A stretch of 64,000 bases of DNA from Microbacterium wangchenii. Its GTDB lineage: Bacteria; Actinomycetota; Actinomycetes; Actinomycetales; Microbacteriaceae. A model generated the notes under the pieces. The model saw nothing but the letters and a program-made list of their open reading frames with translations, searched no databases and had not been told where the DNA came from. This document shows, one piece after another, positions 9,280 through 18,416 of the stretch; position 1 is the stretch's first letter; each line of letters begins with the position of its first letter. A program made the translations under genes and the position numbers. Location: positions 2,418,001-2,482,000 of the forward strand of contig NZ_CP038266.1 of assembly GCF_004564355.1 (NCBI RefSeq), written 5' to 3'.

Positions 9280-9424
9280 TAGGGTGGCAGGTCGGGGCCG
9301 GACGCCGGGACGCGCACGCACGCGGCCCGATGGGGGAATACCACGTCGGAGGCCACCGTTATCGTCGCTTGCCACCGCCGGGGCTGGCGACCTGGCTTTC
9401 CCCAAGAACTCTCGAGGAGCACCC
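9280..9424 (+). promoter_or_regulatory. Promoter and long 5' leader of the MFS efflux gene
   Basis: TAGGGT (9280-9285) looks like a -10 box, which gives a leader of about 130 bases before the GTG at 9425. Most neighbours have almost no leader. Within it an ATG at 9330 opens a frame with an RRLPPPG stretch that overlaps the start of the pump gene out of frame. Leader-peptide or RNA-based control is possible but unproven. Confidence 0.4.
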
Positions 9425-10924
9425 GTGGCCGCCACTGACACCGACAGCATCCGCCTTCCGGCGCCGCCCGCGGAGATCACCCCGCAAGAGAGCCGCGTCA
9501 TCTGGCTCCTGCTCGTGGCGGCGTTCGTCGCGATCCTCAACGAGACGACGATGGGCGTGGCGATCCCGAGCCTCATCGTCGACCTCGGCATCACCGCTGT
9601 TGCGGCGCAGTGGCTGACGACGGCTTTCATGCTCACGATGGCGGTGGTCATCCCCATCACGGGGTTCCTCCTGCAGCGATTCACCACGCGGCAGGTGTTC
9701 ATCGCGGCGATGACGCTGTTCTCGCTGGGGACGCTCGCCGCCTTCCTCTCCCCCGGCTTCCCCGCGCTCGTTGCAGCACGCGTCATCCAGGCGTCGGGCA
9801 CGGCGATCATGATGCCCCTGCTGATGACGACGCTCATGACGATCGTGCCGGCGCACCAGCGCGGCCGGATGATGGGCCGCGTCAGCATCGTGATGGCCCT
9901 CGCTCCCGCCATCGGACCCACCATGTCGGGCATCATCCTGGACACCCTGGGCTGGCACTGGAACTTCGGCATCATGCTGCCGATCGCCCTGGTCGCGCTG
10001 TTCGTGGGCGCACGGTGGATCACGAACCTCGGCGAGACGCGCAAGGCGCCGATCGACGTGCCCTCCGTGATCCTGTCGGCGTTCGGGTTCGGCGGCCTCG
10101 TCTTCGGCCTGAGCCAGATCGGCGGGGGCGGGCATTCCGGACCGGGTGCGGCAGCGGCGGATGCGATGTCCACGACGACCCTCGTGGTCTCCCTCGTCAT
10201 CGGTGCCGTCGGTCTCGCCCTGTTCGTGTGGCGCCAGCTGGTCAAGCAGCGCTCGGACTCCGCGCTGCTGGATCTGCGGGTCTTCCGCTCGACGAACTTC
10301 TCGCTCTCGGTGGCGCACCTGGGCATCATGTCGATGGCCTTCTTCGGGGCGATCACCCTCCTGCCGCTGTATCTGCAGGACGTACGGGGGGTCTCGGCGC
10401 TGGAGACGGGATTGATCATCCTGCCCGGTTCGCTCGCGATGGGCTTCGCCGGCCCGCTGATCGGCCGCGTCTACGACCGGTGGGGCACCCGCGTGCTCCT
10501 GATCCCCGGTTCCATCATCACGAGCGGGATGCTGTGGATGTACACCACGGTCGGGGCGACCACCCCGATCTGGCTGATCGTCGTGCTGCAGTCGATCCTG
10601 TCGCTGGGTCTGGCGATGTCGTTCACCCCGCTGTTCACGGCGTCGCTGGCCTCACTCCAGCCGCGGTTCTACTCCTACGGCTCCGCCGTGGTGGGCACCG
10701 TGCAGCAGGTGGCCGGCGCGGCCGGGATCGCGTTGCTGATCACGGTCATGTCCTCGGCAAGCGCCGCCTCGGGAGCCGCCGGCACGGTCGACGAGCAGGG
10801 CACCCAGACGGCGTACCTGATCGCCGCGCTGCTGTCGCTGCCGACGATCCTCGGCGCCTTCCTCATCCGCAAGCCGGCCGACGATCCCGCTGCGCCGCGC
10901 GGCGACGCTCCGATCGCGCACTGA
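9425..10924 (+). CDS. MFS multidrug efflux transporter, DHA2 (EmrB/QacA/LmrB) family
   Basis: A 499-residue proton antiporter with about 14 hydrophobic segments. The N-terminal helix LLLVAAFVAILNETTMGVAI contains the family's N-E-T substitution near motif D1. ARVIQASGTAIMMPLL matches motif C/antiporter regions, and RGRMMGRVS is the loop 2-3-type motif. GTG at 9425 was chosen because GAGGAG (9414-9419) precedes it and the family N-terminus follows; the upstream in-frame extension is Arg/Pro-rich leader. It probably exports drugs or lipophilic compounds across the cytoplasmic membrane. Confidence 0.9.
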   Translation: MAATDTDSIRLPAPPAEITPQESRVIWLLLVAAFVAILNETTMGVAIPSLIVDLGITAVAAQWLTTAFMLTMAVVIPITGFLLQRFTTRQVFIAAMTLFSLGTLAAFLSPGFPALVAARVIQASGTAIMMPLLMTTLMTIVPAHQRGRMMGRVSIVMALAPAIGPTMSGIILDTLGWHWNFGIMLPIALVALFVGARWITNLGETRKAPIDVPSVILSAFGFGGLVFGLSQIGGGGHSGPGAAAADAMSTTTLVVSLVIGAVGLALFVWRQLVKQRSDSALLDLRVFRSTNFSLSVAHLGIMSMAFFGAITLLPLYLQDVRGVSALETGLIILPGSLAMGFAGPLIGRVYDRWGTRVLLIPGSIITSGMLWMYTTVGATTPIWLIVVLQSILSLGLAMSFTPLFTASLASLQPRFYSYGSAVVGTVQQVAGAAGIALLITVMSSASAASGAAGTVDEQGTQTAYLIAALLSLPTILGAFLIRKPADDPAAPRGDAPIAH

Positions 10925-11024
10925 CTCCGAGGTAGCGCGGTCGCGTCGCAGCCGCAACCCCCGGCGGCGGCTCGGCCGTTCTTCCTAGCGTGGAGACACC
11001 GAACGAACACGTGAGGAGAGCATC

Positions 11025-11576
11025 ATGACCGAAGACCTCAACGGCAAGCGCGTCGCCTTCCTGCTGACCGACGGCTTCGAGGACAGTGAACTGACCTCGC
11101 CCTGGGAGGCCGTGACCGGCGCCGGCGCGACGGCCGTCCTCGTGTCGCCGGCCGATGGCAGCGTCACGGGCAAGAACGGCCACGAGCAGTCCGTCGACCT
11201 CGCCTCCGGCGCAGCGGATGCGGCGGAGTTCGACGCGCTCGTCCTCCCCGGTGGCGTCGTGAACGCCGATCACCTCCGCATGGACACGGCGTCGGTGGGC
11301 TTCGCCCGCGACTTCTTCGCCCAGCACAAGCCGGTGGGCGTCATCTGCCACGGCGCGTGGATCCTCGCCGACGCCGACGTTCTGCACGACCGGACGCTCA
11401 CCAGCTATCCGAGCCTGCAGACCGATCTGCGCAACGCCGGCGCCACGTGGGTCGACGAAGAGGTGGTGGTGGATGCCGGCCTGGTCTCCAGCCGCACCCC
11501 GGACGACCTGCCCGCCTTCAACGACAAGCTCGTGGAGGAGATCGCCGAGGGCGAACACTCCGGGCAGACGACCTGA
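11025..11576 (+). CDS. DJ-1/PfpI family protein (class I glutamine amidotransferase-like)
   Basis: A 183-residue protein of the PfpI/YhbO group, linked in other bacteria to protease, glyoxalase or deglycase activity and stress resistance. The nucleophile elbow is GVICHGAW, with Cys108 and His109. The acidic partner is Glu19 in DGFEDSEL, and LVLPGGVVNAD is the oxyanion-side block. A TAGCGT -10 box lies near 10987, and GAGGAG precedes the ATG, so this gene has a short conventional leader. Which catalytic activity it has cannot be read from the sequence. Confidence 0.88.
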   Translation: MTEDLNGKRVAFLLTDGFEDSELTSPWEAVTGAGATAVLVSPADGSVTGKNGHEQSVDLASGAADAAEFDALVLPGGVVNADHLRMDTASVGFARDFFAQHKPVGVICHGAWILADADVLHDRTLTSYPSLQTDLRNAGATWVDEEVVVDAGLVSSRTPDDLPAFNDKLVEEIAEGEHSGQTT

Positions 11577-11620
11577 CGATTCCGGGCCCGTCGGTCCCGC
11601 GGGGGGCGTAGCCTTCCCCC

Positions 11621-13264
11621 GTGGGATCGACGGAACCTGTCGGTCAGCCGCTGCCGGGGCCGCAGCCGCTGACGGACGAACAGTGGCAGCGCATCGTCCT
11701 CTTCGGCACGCCTGAGGAGGTGGCAGCCGGCGACTACCTCTTCCGCTCGGGCGAACGCGACTACGACCTGATCCTCGTCGACACGGCGGAGGTCGAGCTT
11801 GTGCGCGACAGCCTGTGGTGGCTGGACGAGTCGGTGCTCGCCGTGAACGGCGCGCGCACGTTCGCCGGCGAGCTCGGGCTGCTCAACGGCCAGGGGGCGT
11901 TCCTGTCGGCACGGGCATCCAGGGCGGGACGTGTGTACCGGGTTCCGCGCGCCGGGCTGCGCAAGGTCATGAGCGAAGACGACGAACTGTGCGACCTGCT
12001 GCTGCGCACCCTGTGGCAGCGGCGCGAAGCGCTGCGGAAGGGCCCCGCGGCCCTGACCCTGAAGTTCGTCGGGTCCCCGGCGTCGAAGGACTTCGAGTCC
12101 CTGCGCCGCTTCGCCGAGCGGCTGGACCTCGTGCACACCGCCTTCGAGATCGAGCCCGGTGACCCGTACGCCTTCGAACACCACGACGTGGCCCCGGAAG
12201 ACCTGCCGATCGCGTTCATCCAGGGCGAGCCGATCCTGCGCGCGACGCCAGGCCTGGTGGCAGACCGCCTCGGGCTCAGCTACAGCGGCGACTCCGATGA
12301 GGTCGTCGATCTCGTCGTGATCGGCGGCGGCCCGGCCGGCCTCGCCGCCGCCATCTACGGCGCATCCGAGGGCCTCAGCACGGTCCTGCTGGACGCGGTC
12401 GCCCCCGGCGGGCAGGCCGCCGCGACGTCGCGCATCGAGAACTTCCTCGGCTTCCCGTTCGGTGTCAGCGGCGGAGAGCTCATCGGTCAGGCGTCCCTGC
12501 AGGCACTGAAGTTCGGCGTGCGGGTGTACGCGCCGTGCGAAGCGGCGCGACTGCGCTCGAGCGAGGACGGCCTGGAGGTCACGCTGACCGACGGCCGTGT
12601 CATCCACGCCCGCACTGCCATCGTCACCTCCGGCGCCGCCTACCGGCGCCTCCCCCTGGCTCGCTGGGACGAATTCGAGGGGGCTGGGATCTACTACGCC
12701 GCGACGCAGTTCGAGCTTCGCCATGTCGTCGATTCGCCCGTCGTGGTCGTCGGCGGCGCGAACTCCGCGGGCCAGGCGGCGCTGTACCTCTCCTCGCACG
12801 GCTCGCCGGTGCGCCTGGTCGTACGCGGGGACGACCTCGGCCGGCGCATGTCGGCATATCTGGTCGACCGTCTGCAGGAGGACCCGGCGATCGAGGTGCT
12901 CACAGGGGCCAACATCACCGCCCTGGAAGGCGACGGCTCACTCGAGCGCGTGCGCATCGACGCCGCCGGCGAGGTGGATGCCCGCGGACTGTTCTGCTTC
13001 ATCGGCGCCGACCCGGCCACCGGATGGCTCGACGAGCTCGACCGCGACGCGGGCGGGTTCCTGCGCACGGGCACCGACATCCCCGAGGAGCGCCTGGACG
13101 GCCCATGGATGCGCCTGGGCCGCGAGCCGCTCCCGTTCGAAACGTCGGTGCCCCGCGTTTTCGCCGCCGGGGATGTGCGTCGCGGCTCGATGAAGCGGGT
13201 GGCCGCCGCCGTCGGCGAAGGCTCCAGCGCCGTCGCGTCGGTGCACCGCGCTCTGGCCGGCTGA
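11621..13264 (+). CDS. cNMP-domain / thioredoxin-reductase-like flavoprotein without CxxC
   Basis: A 547-residue multidomain protein. Residues about 20-135 resemble a cyclic-nucleotide-binding beta-barrel. Residues 140-222 resemble a thioredoxin-like fold without cysteines. Residues 228-547 are a thioredoxin-reductase-like flavoprotein with FAD motif GGGPAGL (235-241), NAD(P) motif VVGGANSAGQAA and the C-terminal FAD motif FAAGDVR. The redox disulfide CxxC of true thioredoxin reductase is replaced by a YYAATQF segment. Known actinobacterial homologues share this form; the electron acceptor is unknown. GTG at 11621 lies six bases after TAGCCT (11609-11614), a leaderless start. Confidence 0.85.
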   Translation: MGSTEPVGQPLPGPQPLTDEQWQRIVLFGTPEEVAAGDYLFRSGERDYDLILVDTAEVELVRDSLWWLDESVLAVNGARTFAGELGLLNGQGAFLSARASRAGRVYRVPRAGLRKVMSEDDELCDLLLRTLWQRREALRKGPAALTLKFVGSPASKDFESLRRFAERLDLVHTAFEIEPGDPYAFEHHDVAPEDLPIAFIQGEPILRATPGLVADRLGLSYSGDSDEVVDLVVIGGGPAGLAAAIYGASEGLSTVLLDAVAPGGQAAATSRIENFLGFPFGVSGGELIGQASLQALKFGVRVYAPCEAARLRSSEDGLEVTLTDGRVIHARTAIVTSGAAYRRLPLARWDEFEGAGIYYAATQFELRHVVDSPVVVVGGANSAGQAALYLSSHGSPVRLVVRGDDLGRRMSAYLVDRLQEDPAIEVLTGANITALEGDGSLERVRIDAAGEVDARGLFCFIGADPATGWLDELDRDAGGFLRTGTDIPEERLDGPWMRLGREPLPFETSVPRVFAAGDVRRGSMKRVAAAVGEGSSAVASVHRALAG

Positions 13265-13278
13265 CCCCCAGGCGGGCC

Positions 13279-14118
13279 TCAGACCGGCTGGGGCACCCCG
13301 CCGGTCTGACACTGCGGGCAGTACTGGGCCGCCCCCTTGGAGCCAGGCACGTCCGCCACCTCGCCCCCGCACTGCGGGCACGGCTCACCGGTGCGGCCGT
13401 GCACCCGCATCGATGCCACCTTCTCGGCCTTCTGCCGGTCGGGGGGCACGCCGCGGCGGTCGGCGAAGGCCTCGCCGAGCACCGAACGGATGGCGTCGTA
13501 CAGGCGCCCGCGGTCATCCGGGGTGAGATCGGCCGCGTGCGCGAGCGGAGAGATCCGCGCGGTGAACAGGATCTCGTCGGAGTAGGCGTTGCCGATGCCT
13601 GCGAGACTCTCCTGCTCCTGCAGCAGCGCCTTGACCTGTTTGCGCCGCGTTCCCAGAACGCGCTCGAGGTCGGCGCGCGACCAGTCCTCTGCCGTCGGGT
13701 CGGGCCCGAGCTTGGCGATCGCGGGCACGTCGGCGGGTTCATCGACGACCGACAGCCCGAGCGAGAGCCACTGTCCCGCATCCGTCAGCGCCAGGACACC
13801 GCGGCCGGGGAAGTCGAGCGTGGCGATGACGGGAGGCGCCTCGGCGGTGGGATCGGCCGGCGCGCCGGAGCCGGCGGCCCACGTCGCCCAGCCGGCGCGG
13901 CCGAAGCTGATCACCAGTACCGGGCCGTCGGTGAGCAGGGCGATGTGCTTGCCGTATCGGCGGACCTCGGCGACGACGTGGCCGCTCACCTGCGTGAGCG
14001 GGCGGTCACGGGTCTTCAGCGCCCGGAACTCCGCGAGGTCGGTGTCGCCGACCTGCGCGCCGCGCAGGGTGTCGCGGAGGAATGCGGCGAGCGCATCGAC
14101 CTCGGGGGATTCGGGCAC
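13279..14118 (-). CDS. Fpg/Nei family DNA glycosylase
   Basis: Base-excision repair glycosylase/AP lyase of 279 residues for oxidised bases. The N-terminus PESPEVDALAAFL supplies the catalytic Pro2 and Glu3 after Met removal. Lys in RRYGKH is the conserved DNA-binding lysine, and QESLAGIGNAYSDEILF is the family H2TH block. The C-terminal zinc finger uses CPQC and CPQC pairs. The GTG at 14118 with GGAGGA upstream gives exactly the family start; a longer in-frame extension is not protein-like. Fpg and Nei cannot be separated with certainty. It is convergent with the flavoprotein gene. Confidence 0.9.
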   Translation of the reverse strand: MPESPEVDALAAFLRDTLRGAQVGDTDLAEFRALKTRDRPLTQVSGHVVAEVRRYGKHIALLTDGPVLVISFGRAGWATWAAGSGAPADPTAEAPPVIATLDFPGRGVLALTDAGQWLSLGLSVVDEPADVPAIAKLGPDPTAEDWSRADLERVLGTRRKQVKALLQEQESLAGIGNAYSDEILFTARISPLAHAADLTPDDRGRLYDAIRSVLGEAFADRRGVPPDRQKAEKVASMRVHGRTGEPCPQCGGEVADVPGSKGAAQYCPQCQTGGVPQPV

Positions 14119-14293
14119 GGCGTGGTCCTCCGACTCGGTCGGGGATCGCGCTGCGCCCTCGACGATGGATGCTGCCCCGATGCTACGGACTGGCCGCCTT
14201 CCGACGCCACCGCCCGCCGCGAGTCGGGGCGGGCCGCGCAGTGCCACTCGCGCGGGGGATGCGGCGGCCGCGATCGCTTGCGACACTGCTGAC

Positions 14294-15496
14294 ATGACGC
14301 ACATGGGCGCGGCGACGTCGGGCCTCGGGCGCGTGCGCCCGGACGTGCTCGGCAGCCTGGCGCTCGGGGTGTTCCTGCTCCCGGTCACCGTGGCGGCGGT
14401 CGTGCAGGCCTCGGACGAGCCGTGGGTGTGGACGGAGCCCGCGACGATCGCGCTCTTCGCGGGGCTGCATGCGACGTCGCTCTTGTGGTCGCGCCGCACC
14501 CGCTCCGCCCTGGTCGCCGGCTCGGCCATCATGCTCGCCTTGGCATTCCTCCCGCTGGATGCCACGACCACCGCAGCGATGCTGCCCTCGAGCCTGGCGT
14601 ACCTCCTGATCGTGTTCGGCGCGGCACGCGATCCGGACGCGGCCCTGGGCAGGGCGGGGCTGGCACTGGGAGTGGCCGGCGCCCTCCTGATCGTGGCGGC
14701 GCATCGTGTCGTTGTGTCGGCCGGCCCGCTGCACGACGATCTCCTCGTCGACCTGCTCGCCTTCGCCGGCCTGACCGCCGCGGTGGTGGCGGTGTGGGCG
14801 GTGGGGCGTCTCATGCGGGCCCGCGACGAACGCGCGAGCGAGCGTGCGGCCGAGCACGTGCGGGACGCGATCGCCGCTGAGCGGCGCAGCATCTCACGCG
14901 ACCTGCACGACATCGTGGCCCACTCGATGACGGTGATGGTCGCTCAGGCCGAGGCCGGCATCGTCGCCGGCCGACACGATCCGGCCGCCTCGACGCAGGC
15001 GCTCACCCGGATCGCCGACGCGGGACGGGAGTCCATGCGCGACATGCGCGCGCTGCTGAACGTCCTGGGCGAGGGCGGCGATGCCGCCGCGTTGAGCCCC
15101 TCCCCCGCCATCGACGATCTGACCGCCCTCGTCGACGGTGCCGCCGGCCCCGGACGGGCCATCTCGCTGATCGAGACGGGGCACCGGGGCCGGCTCGCGC
15201 GCGACGCGGAACTGGCCGTGCACCGGACCGTGCAGGAGGCTCTCACCAATGTCGTACGGCATGTGCGCCCGCCCGTGCGCGTGCAGGTCGCCCTCCGCTG
15301 GTCGCCCGCAGACCTCACCCTCGAGATCGCCGATGACGGCGGCAGCGGGCCTCTCGAACCGAACCGCACCGGGAGCGGACGCGGGCTCATCGGCATGCGC
15401 GAGCGGGTCACGCGAGCAGGCGGCACGCTGGAGATCGATCGCTCGCCGGCGTGGAGGGTGCGGGCACGGTTCCCCACGATGCCGGTGGCGGGATGA
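14294..15496 (+). CDS. Sensor histidine kinase, NarL-type (HisKA_3)
   Basis: A 400-residue membrane kinase. The N-terminal half has about six hydrophobic segments and little extracytoplasmic loop, suggesting sensing in or near the membrane. The dimerisation/phosphoacceptor box is RRSISRDLHDIVAHS. The HATPase domain shows EALTNVVRH (N-box), EIADDGGSG and SGRGLIGMRERV (G-box). The stop overlaps the ATG of the response regulator (ATGA), so kinase and regulator are made together. The signal is unknown; the membrane protein downstream may be part of the same function. Confidence 0.9.
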   Translation: MTHMGAATSGLGRVRPDVLGSLALGVFLLPVTVAAVVQASDEPWVWTEPATIALFAGLHATSLLWSRRTRSALVAGSAIMLALAFLPLDATTTAAMLPSSLAYLLIVFGAARDPDAALGRAGLALGVAGALLIVAAHRVVVSAGPLHDDLLVDLLAFAGLTAAVVAVWAVGRLMRARDERASERAAEHVRDAIAAERRSISRDLHDIVAHSMTVMVAQAEAGIVAGRHDPAASTQALTRIADAGRESMRDMRALLNVLGEGGDAAALSPSPAIDDLTALVDGAAGPGRAISLIETGHRGRLARDAELAVHRTVQEALTNVVRHVRPPVRVQVALRWSPADLTLEIADDGGSGPLEPNRTGSGRGLIGMRERVTRAGGTLEIDRSPAWRVRARFPTMPVAG

Positions 15497-16146
15497 CCGT
15501 ACGCGTCCTCGTCGTCGACGACCAGGAACTCATCCGCACCTCGCTGGCGACCGTGCTGGGCGATGATCCGCGGATCGAGGTCGTGGGTCTGGCGGCCGAC
15601 GGGATGCAGGCGGTGGAGGCGTGCCGGCAGCACCCGGCGGATGTCGTCGTGATGGATGTGCGGATGCCGCGGATGAACGGCATCGACGCCACGCGCGCCA
15701 TCCTGCAGGTCAGCCCGCGCACGAGCGTCCTCATCCTCACGACGTTCGACCTCGACGAGTACGTGTTCGCGGCCATCCGCGCCGGTGCGTCAGGTTTCCT
15801 GACCAAGGACTCTCCGGGCCGGGAGATCGTCGAGGCGGTGTGCCGCGTGGCCGACGGCGACGCCGTGGTGGCCCCTCGTGCGGCGCGGTCGCTGCTGTCG
15901 TACGTGCGCACCGGCCCTGGTGACCCGTCCGGGGCCGAGGCAGCGCTGGGCGCACTGTCACCCCGTGAGCGGGAGGTCGTGGCTCTGCTGGCGGCGGGCG
16001 CCTCCAACGACGCGATCGGCGCGCGGCTTTATCTGACCACCAACACGGTGAAGACCCACGTGAAGTCGATCCTCGCCAAGCTCGGGCTCCCCGACCGCAT
16101 CCATGTCGTCATCTGGGCCTACGAGCACGGAGTCGCCGGGCGCTGA
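15493..16146 (+). CDS. Response regulator, NarL/LuxR type
   Basis: A 217-residue DNA-binding regulator paired with the upstream kinase. The receiver domain starts VRVLVVDDQELIRTSL with the acidic pair, has the phosphoacceptor Asp in VVVMDVRMPRMNG, and Lys in FLTKDSPG. The C-terminal LuxR helix-turn-helix is LSPREREVVALLAAGASN... with TVKTHVKSILAKLG. The ATG at 15493 overlaps the kinase stop. Its target may be the next gene, 16217-17329, by proximity. Confidence 0.92.
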   Translation: MTVRVLVVDDQELIRTSLATVLGDDPRIEVVGLAADGMQAVEACRQHPADVVVMDVRMPRMNGIDATRAILQVSPRTSVLILTTFDLDEYVFAAIRAGASGFLTKDSPGREIVEAVCRVADGDAVVAPRAARSLLSYVRTGPGDPSGAEAALGALSPREREVVALLAAGASNDAIGARLYLTTNTVKTHVKSILAKLGLPDRIHVVIWAYEHGVAGR

Positions 16147-16216
16147 CGATCACCCGTGGGGGTGAGCGGTGCCGCCCCCGCGGGCGAGGCGCCACGGCGC
16201 ACGACGGAGGACCCTC

Positions 16217-17329
16217 GTGGGCATGGACACGTCTTCTCCTCCCCGCGCGGCGACGCGGCCCTCCATCGCCCTCACCGCCGCCATGTTCACGGTGAGTGCT
16301 GTGCTGGGCGCGCAAGCCCTGGCCTGGATCGCCTTCCCAGCGGCCAGCCCCTTCCGCGTCGATTCCTCCGCGCCGATCGCCGCGGCACTGGGCCCGTCGG
16401 CCGCTGCCGGTCTCGAGCTCGCCCTGGGAGCAGCCGGCATGGCCCTGGCCGCACTGCACCTCGCCCCGCCCGTGCGCGGCGGCAGGGTCCTCGCGGTCGT
16501 GGCCGCCGTGCTCACGATCAGCGCCGGCTTCGGGTTCCTCGGGTTCACCAGCCTGGCCTTCGCCGGATACGCCCTCGTCGGGATTGTCCCCCTCGCCGTG
16601 CTCACCGCCCTGATCCTGCTCGCCCGGCGCCATCCGTGGGCGGCGACCGGGATCGCCGTCGTGATCGTCGCACTGGCGATGGTGGGTCAGGCATCGGGGC
16701 TCTTCCCCATCGGCGATGTCGCCGTCCGGTTCGCCTCGGCACTGAAGGACGGGGGCATCGAAGCCGGCTCCGCCCTCTCGGCGATCGCCTTCACGGGGGT
16801 GTGGATGCTGGCCGCCACGCGCGGGTGGGGAGACGGCCCGCTCGCGCGCGCGGTCCTGCGCCGGCGCGTCCCGCTCACGATCGCCGCCGCCGCCTGCGCG
16901 CTCCCCTACGTGTTCTCACGTCTGAGCTGGCTCACGCCGTGGCCGCTGCTGGGTTCACCGGCCTCCTTCCCCGCGGATGAGAGGGCGGGTGTGTTGGTCA
17001 TGGGGCTGGCCCTGGGCACCGCCATGGCCCTGGGCGGCATCCTGACCCTCGGTCTCATCCTCCCCTGGGGCGAGCGGTTCCCGAGGTGGATGGGGCCGCT
17101 CGGGGGCGCGCCGATCCCTGTGCCCCTCGCTGTGACGCCGGCGCTCGTGGTGGCCGCGCTGTTCACCTTCGGCGGGGTCGGACTGGCCGTCGATTCGCTG
17201 GGCGGCATCGCACCGCTGGGTGAGGCCAGTTGGACGATCGCCCTCGTCCTGCCGTTCTGGCTGTGGGGTCCGCTGCTGGGCCTGGCGACGTGGGGCTACG
17301 CACTGCACCGCAGGGCGGCGGCGGGTTAG
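16217..17329 (+). CDS. Polytopic membrane protein of unknown function
   Basis: A 370-residue hydrophobic protein with about ten predicted membrane segments and no motif I recognise. It begins 70 bp after the response regulator, so it may be co-transcribed with, or be the target of, that two-component system. GTG at 16217 was chosen because GGAGG (16206-16210) is six bases upstream; ATG at 16223 is the alternative. Short loops and repeated small-residue helices suggest a transport or sensor role, but nothing specific can be claimed. Confidence 0.7.
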   Translation: MGMDTSSPPRAATRPSIALTAAMFTVSAVLGAQALAWIAFPAASPFRVDSSAPIAAALGPSAAAGLELALGAAGMALAALHLAPPVRGGRVLAVVAAVLTISAGFGFLGFTSLAFAGYALVGIVPLAVLTALILLARRHPWAATGIAVVIVALAMVGQASGLFPIGDVAVRFASALKDGGIEAGSALSAIAFTGVWMLAATRGWGDGPLARAVLRRRVPLTIAAAACALPYVFSRLSWLTPWPLLGSPASFPADERAGVLVMGLALGTAMALGGILTLGLILPWGERFPRWMGPLGGAPIPVPLAVTPALVVAALFTFGGVGLAVDSLGGIAPLGEASWTIALVLPFWLWGPLLGLATWGYALHRRAAAG

Positions 17330-17408
17330 CAGGACGCTCGGGTCACCGCAATCCCGAACGCGATCGGCCCGCGCCTTTTCTAGATTCGATGCGAGGGAAG
17401 GAGCTCCG

Positions 17409-17879
17409 ATGGATCTGGTGGAACGACTGGCAGAGGTGGCGGCGGCGCGCGGTGTCACGATCGCGGTGGCCGAGTCGCTCAGCTGCGGTGCGCTCAGCTC
17501 GGCGATCGGTCGTGGGCAGGGCGCTTCGGAGTGGTTCGCAGGGGGCGTCGTGGCATATCAGGTGTCGTCCAAGCACACCGCGCTGGGCGTGGACGCAGAC
17601 ATCGATCCGTGCTCCGCCGCGTGCGCGACGCAGATGGCCCGGGGAGTCCGGCAGCTGCTGGAAGCCGACCTGGCCGTCTCCATCACGGGCGTCGGCGGCC
17701 CCGATCCCGAGGACGGCCACGAGCCCGGAACCGTCTACATCGGAGTGTCCGACCCCGATGGCACGGATGCCGGCCTGCACCGATTCGACGGCGACCCCGC
17801 AGCGGTCATCGCGCAGAGCGTGGATGCCGCGCTCCACGTGCTGCTCGACCGCGCCGGAGCGCTCGCCGGCCAGCGCTAG
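17409..17879 (+). CDS. pncC: CinA C-terminal domain protein (NMN amidohydrolase type)
   Basis: Stand-alone CinA domain of 156 residues. Homologues deamidate nicotinamide mononucleotide to nicotinate mononucleotide in pyridine nucleotide recycling. Family blocks are VAVAESLSCGALSSAIG, FAGGVVAYQVSSKHTALGV, ITGVGGPDPEDGHEPGTVYIG. The usual sequence is ESxTGG; here it is ESLSCGA, a variant of the loop. AAGGAG precedes the ATG. The stop TAG is part of the TAGGCT box used by the next gene. Confidence 0.85.
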   Translation: MDLVERLAEVAAARGVTIAVAESLSCGALSSAIGRGQGASEWFAGGVVAYQVSSKHTALGVDADIDPCSAACATQMARGVRQLLEADLAVSITGVGGPDPEDGHEPGTVYIGVSDPDGTDAGLHRFDGDPAAVIAQSVDAALHVLLDRAGALAGQR

Positions 17880-17888
17880 GCTGAGCCG

Positions 17889-18389
17889 ATGGACGCCCGC
17901 ACCCTGGCCGACGGGGCCGTGCTGCGGCCGGCCCGACCGGGCGACGAAGCCGGCATCCTCGCCTGCATCGTGGCCCTCGCGGTCTACGAACGCGAGCCGG
18001 ATGCGGTGGAGAACACCGTCGGGGCACTTCGGGAGTCGCTGTTCGGCGCCGATCCGCGCGTGTTCGCGCACGTGGTGGAGCGCGAGGGCGACATCGTGGG
18101 CATCGCGGTGTGGTTCCTGACGTACTCCACGTGGACGGGGCGCCACGGCATCTGGCTGGAAGACCTGTTCGTCGACCCCGACCGGCGCGGGGCGGGATAC
18201 GGCAGTGCCCTGCTGGCCTCCCTGGCGGCGCTGTGCATCGAGCGCGGGTACTCCCGCCTGGAGTGGACCGTGCTGGATTGGAACGCCCCCTCGATCGCGT
18301 TCTATCGCGCCCTGGGCGCGGCACCGATGGAGGAGTGGACCACGCAGCGCGTGACCGGCGAAGCCCTCGCCGCCCTGGCCGCCCGCTGA
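17889..18389 (+). CDS. GNAT family N-acetyltransferase (diamine acetyltransferase-like)
   Basis: A 166-residue acetyl-CoA-dependent acetyltransferase. The acetyl-CoA loop is DRRGAGYGSALL after strand LEDLFVDP, and SIAFYRALGA is the conserved C-terminal block. The layout (GRHGIWLEDLFVDP) resembles spermidine/diamine acetyltransferases, so polyamines are a plausible substrate class. TAGGCT (17877-17882) is six bases before the ATG, implying its own leaderless transcript starting inside the end of pncC. Confidence 0.87.
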   Translation: MDARTLADGAVLRPARPGDEAGILACIVALAVYEREPDAVENTVGALRESLFGADPRVFAHVVEREGDIVGIAVWFLTYSTWTGRHGIWLEDLFVDPDRRGAGYGSALLASLAALCIERGYSRLEWTVLDWNAPSIAFYRALGAAPMEEWTTQRVTGEALAALAAR

Positions 18390-18416
18390 CCGCCGCACGC
18401 TGACCGTACCGGCACG

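Noticed and set aside
8007..9617. Very long plus-strand frame antisense to the ABC exporter
   Set aside because: His/Asp/Arg-rich translation typical of an antisense frame; the exporter on the other strand is complete.
9253..10419. Minus-strand frame antisense to the MFS pump
   Set aside because: No motifs, composition of an antisense frame.
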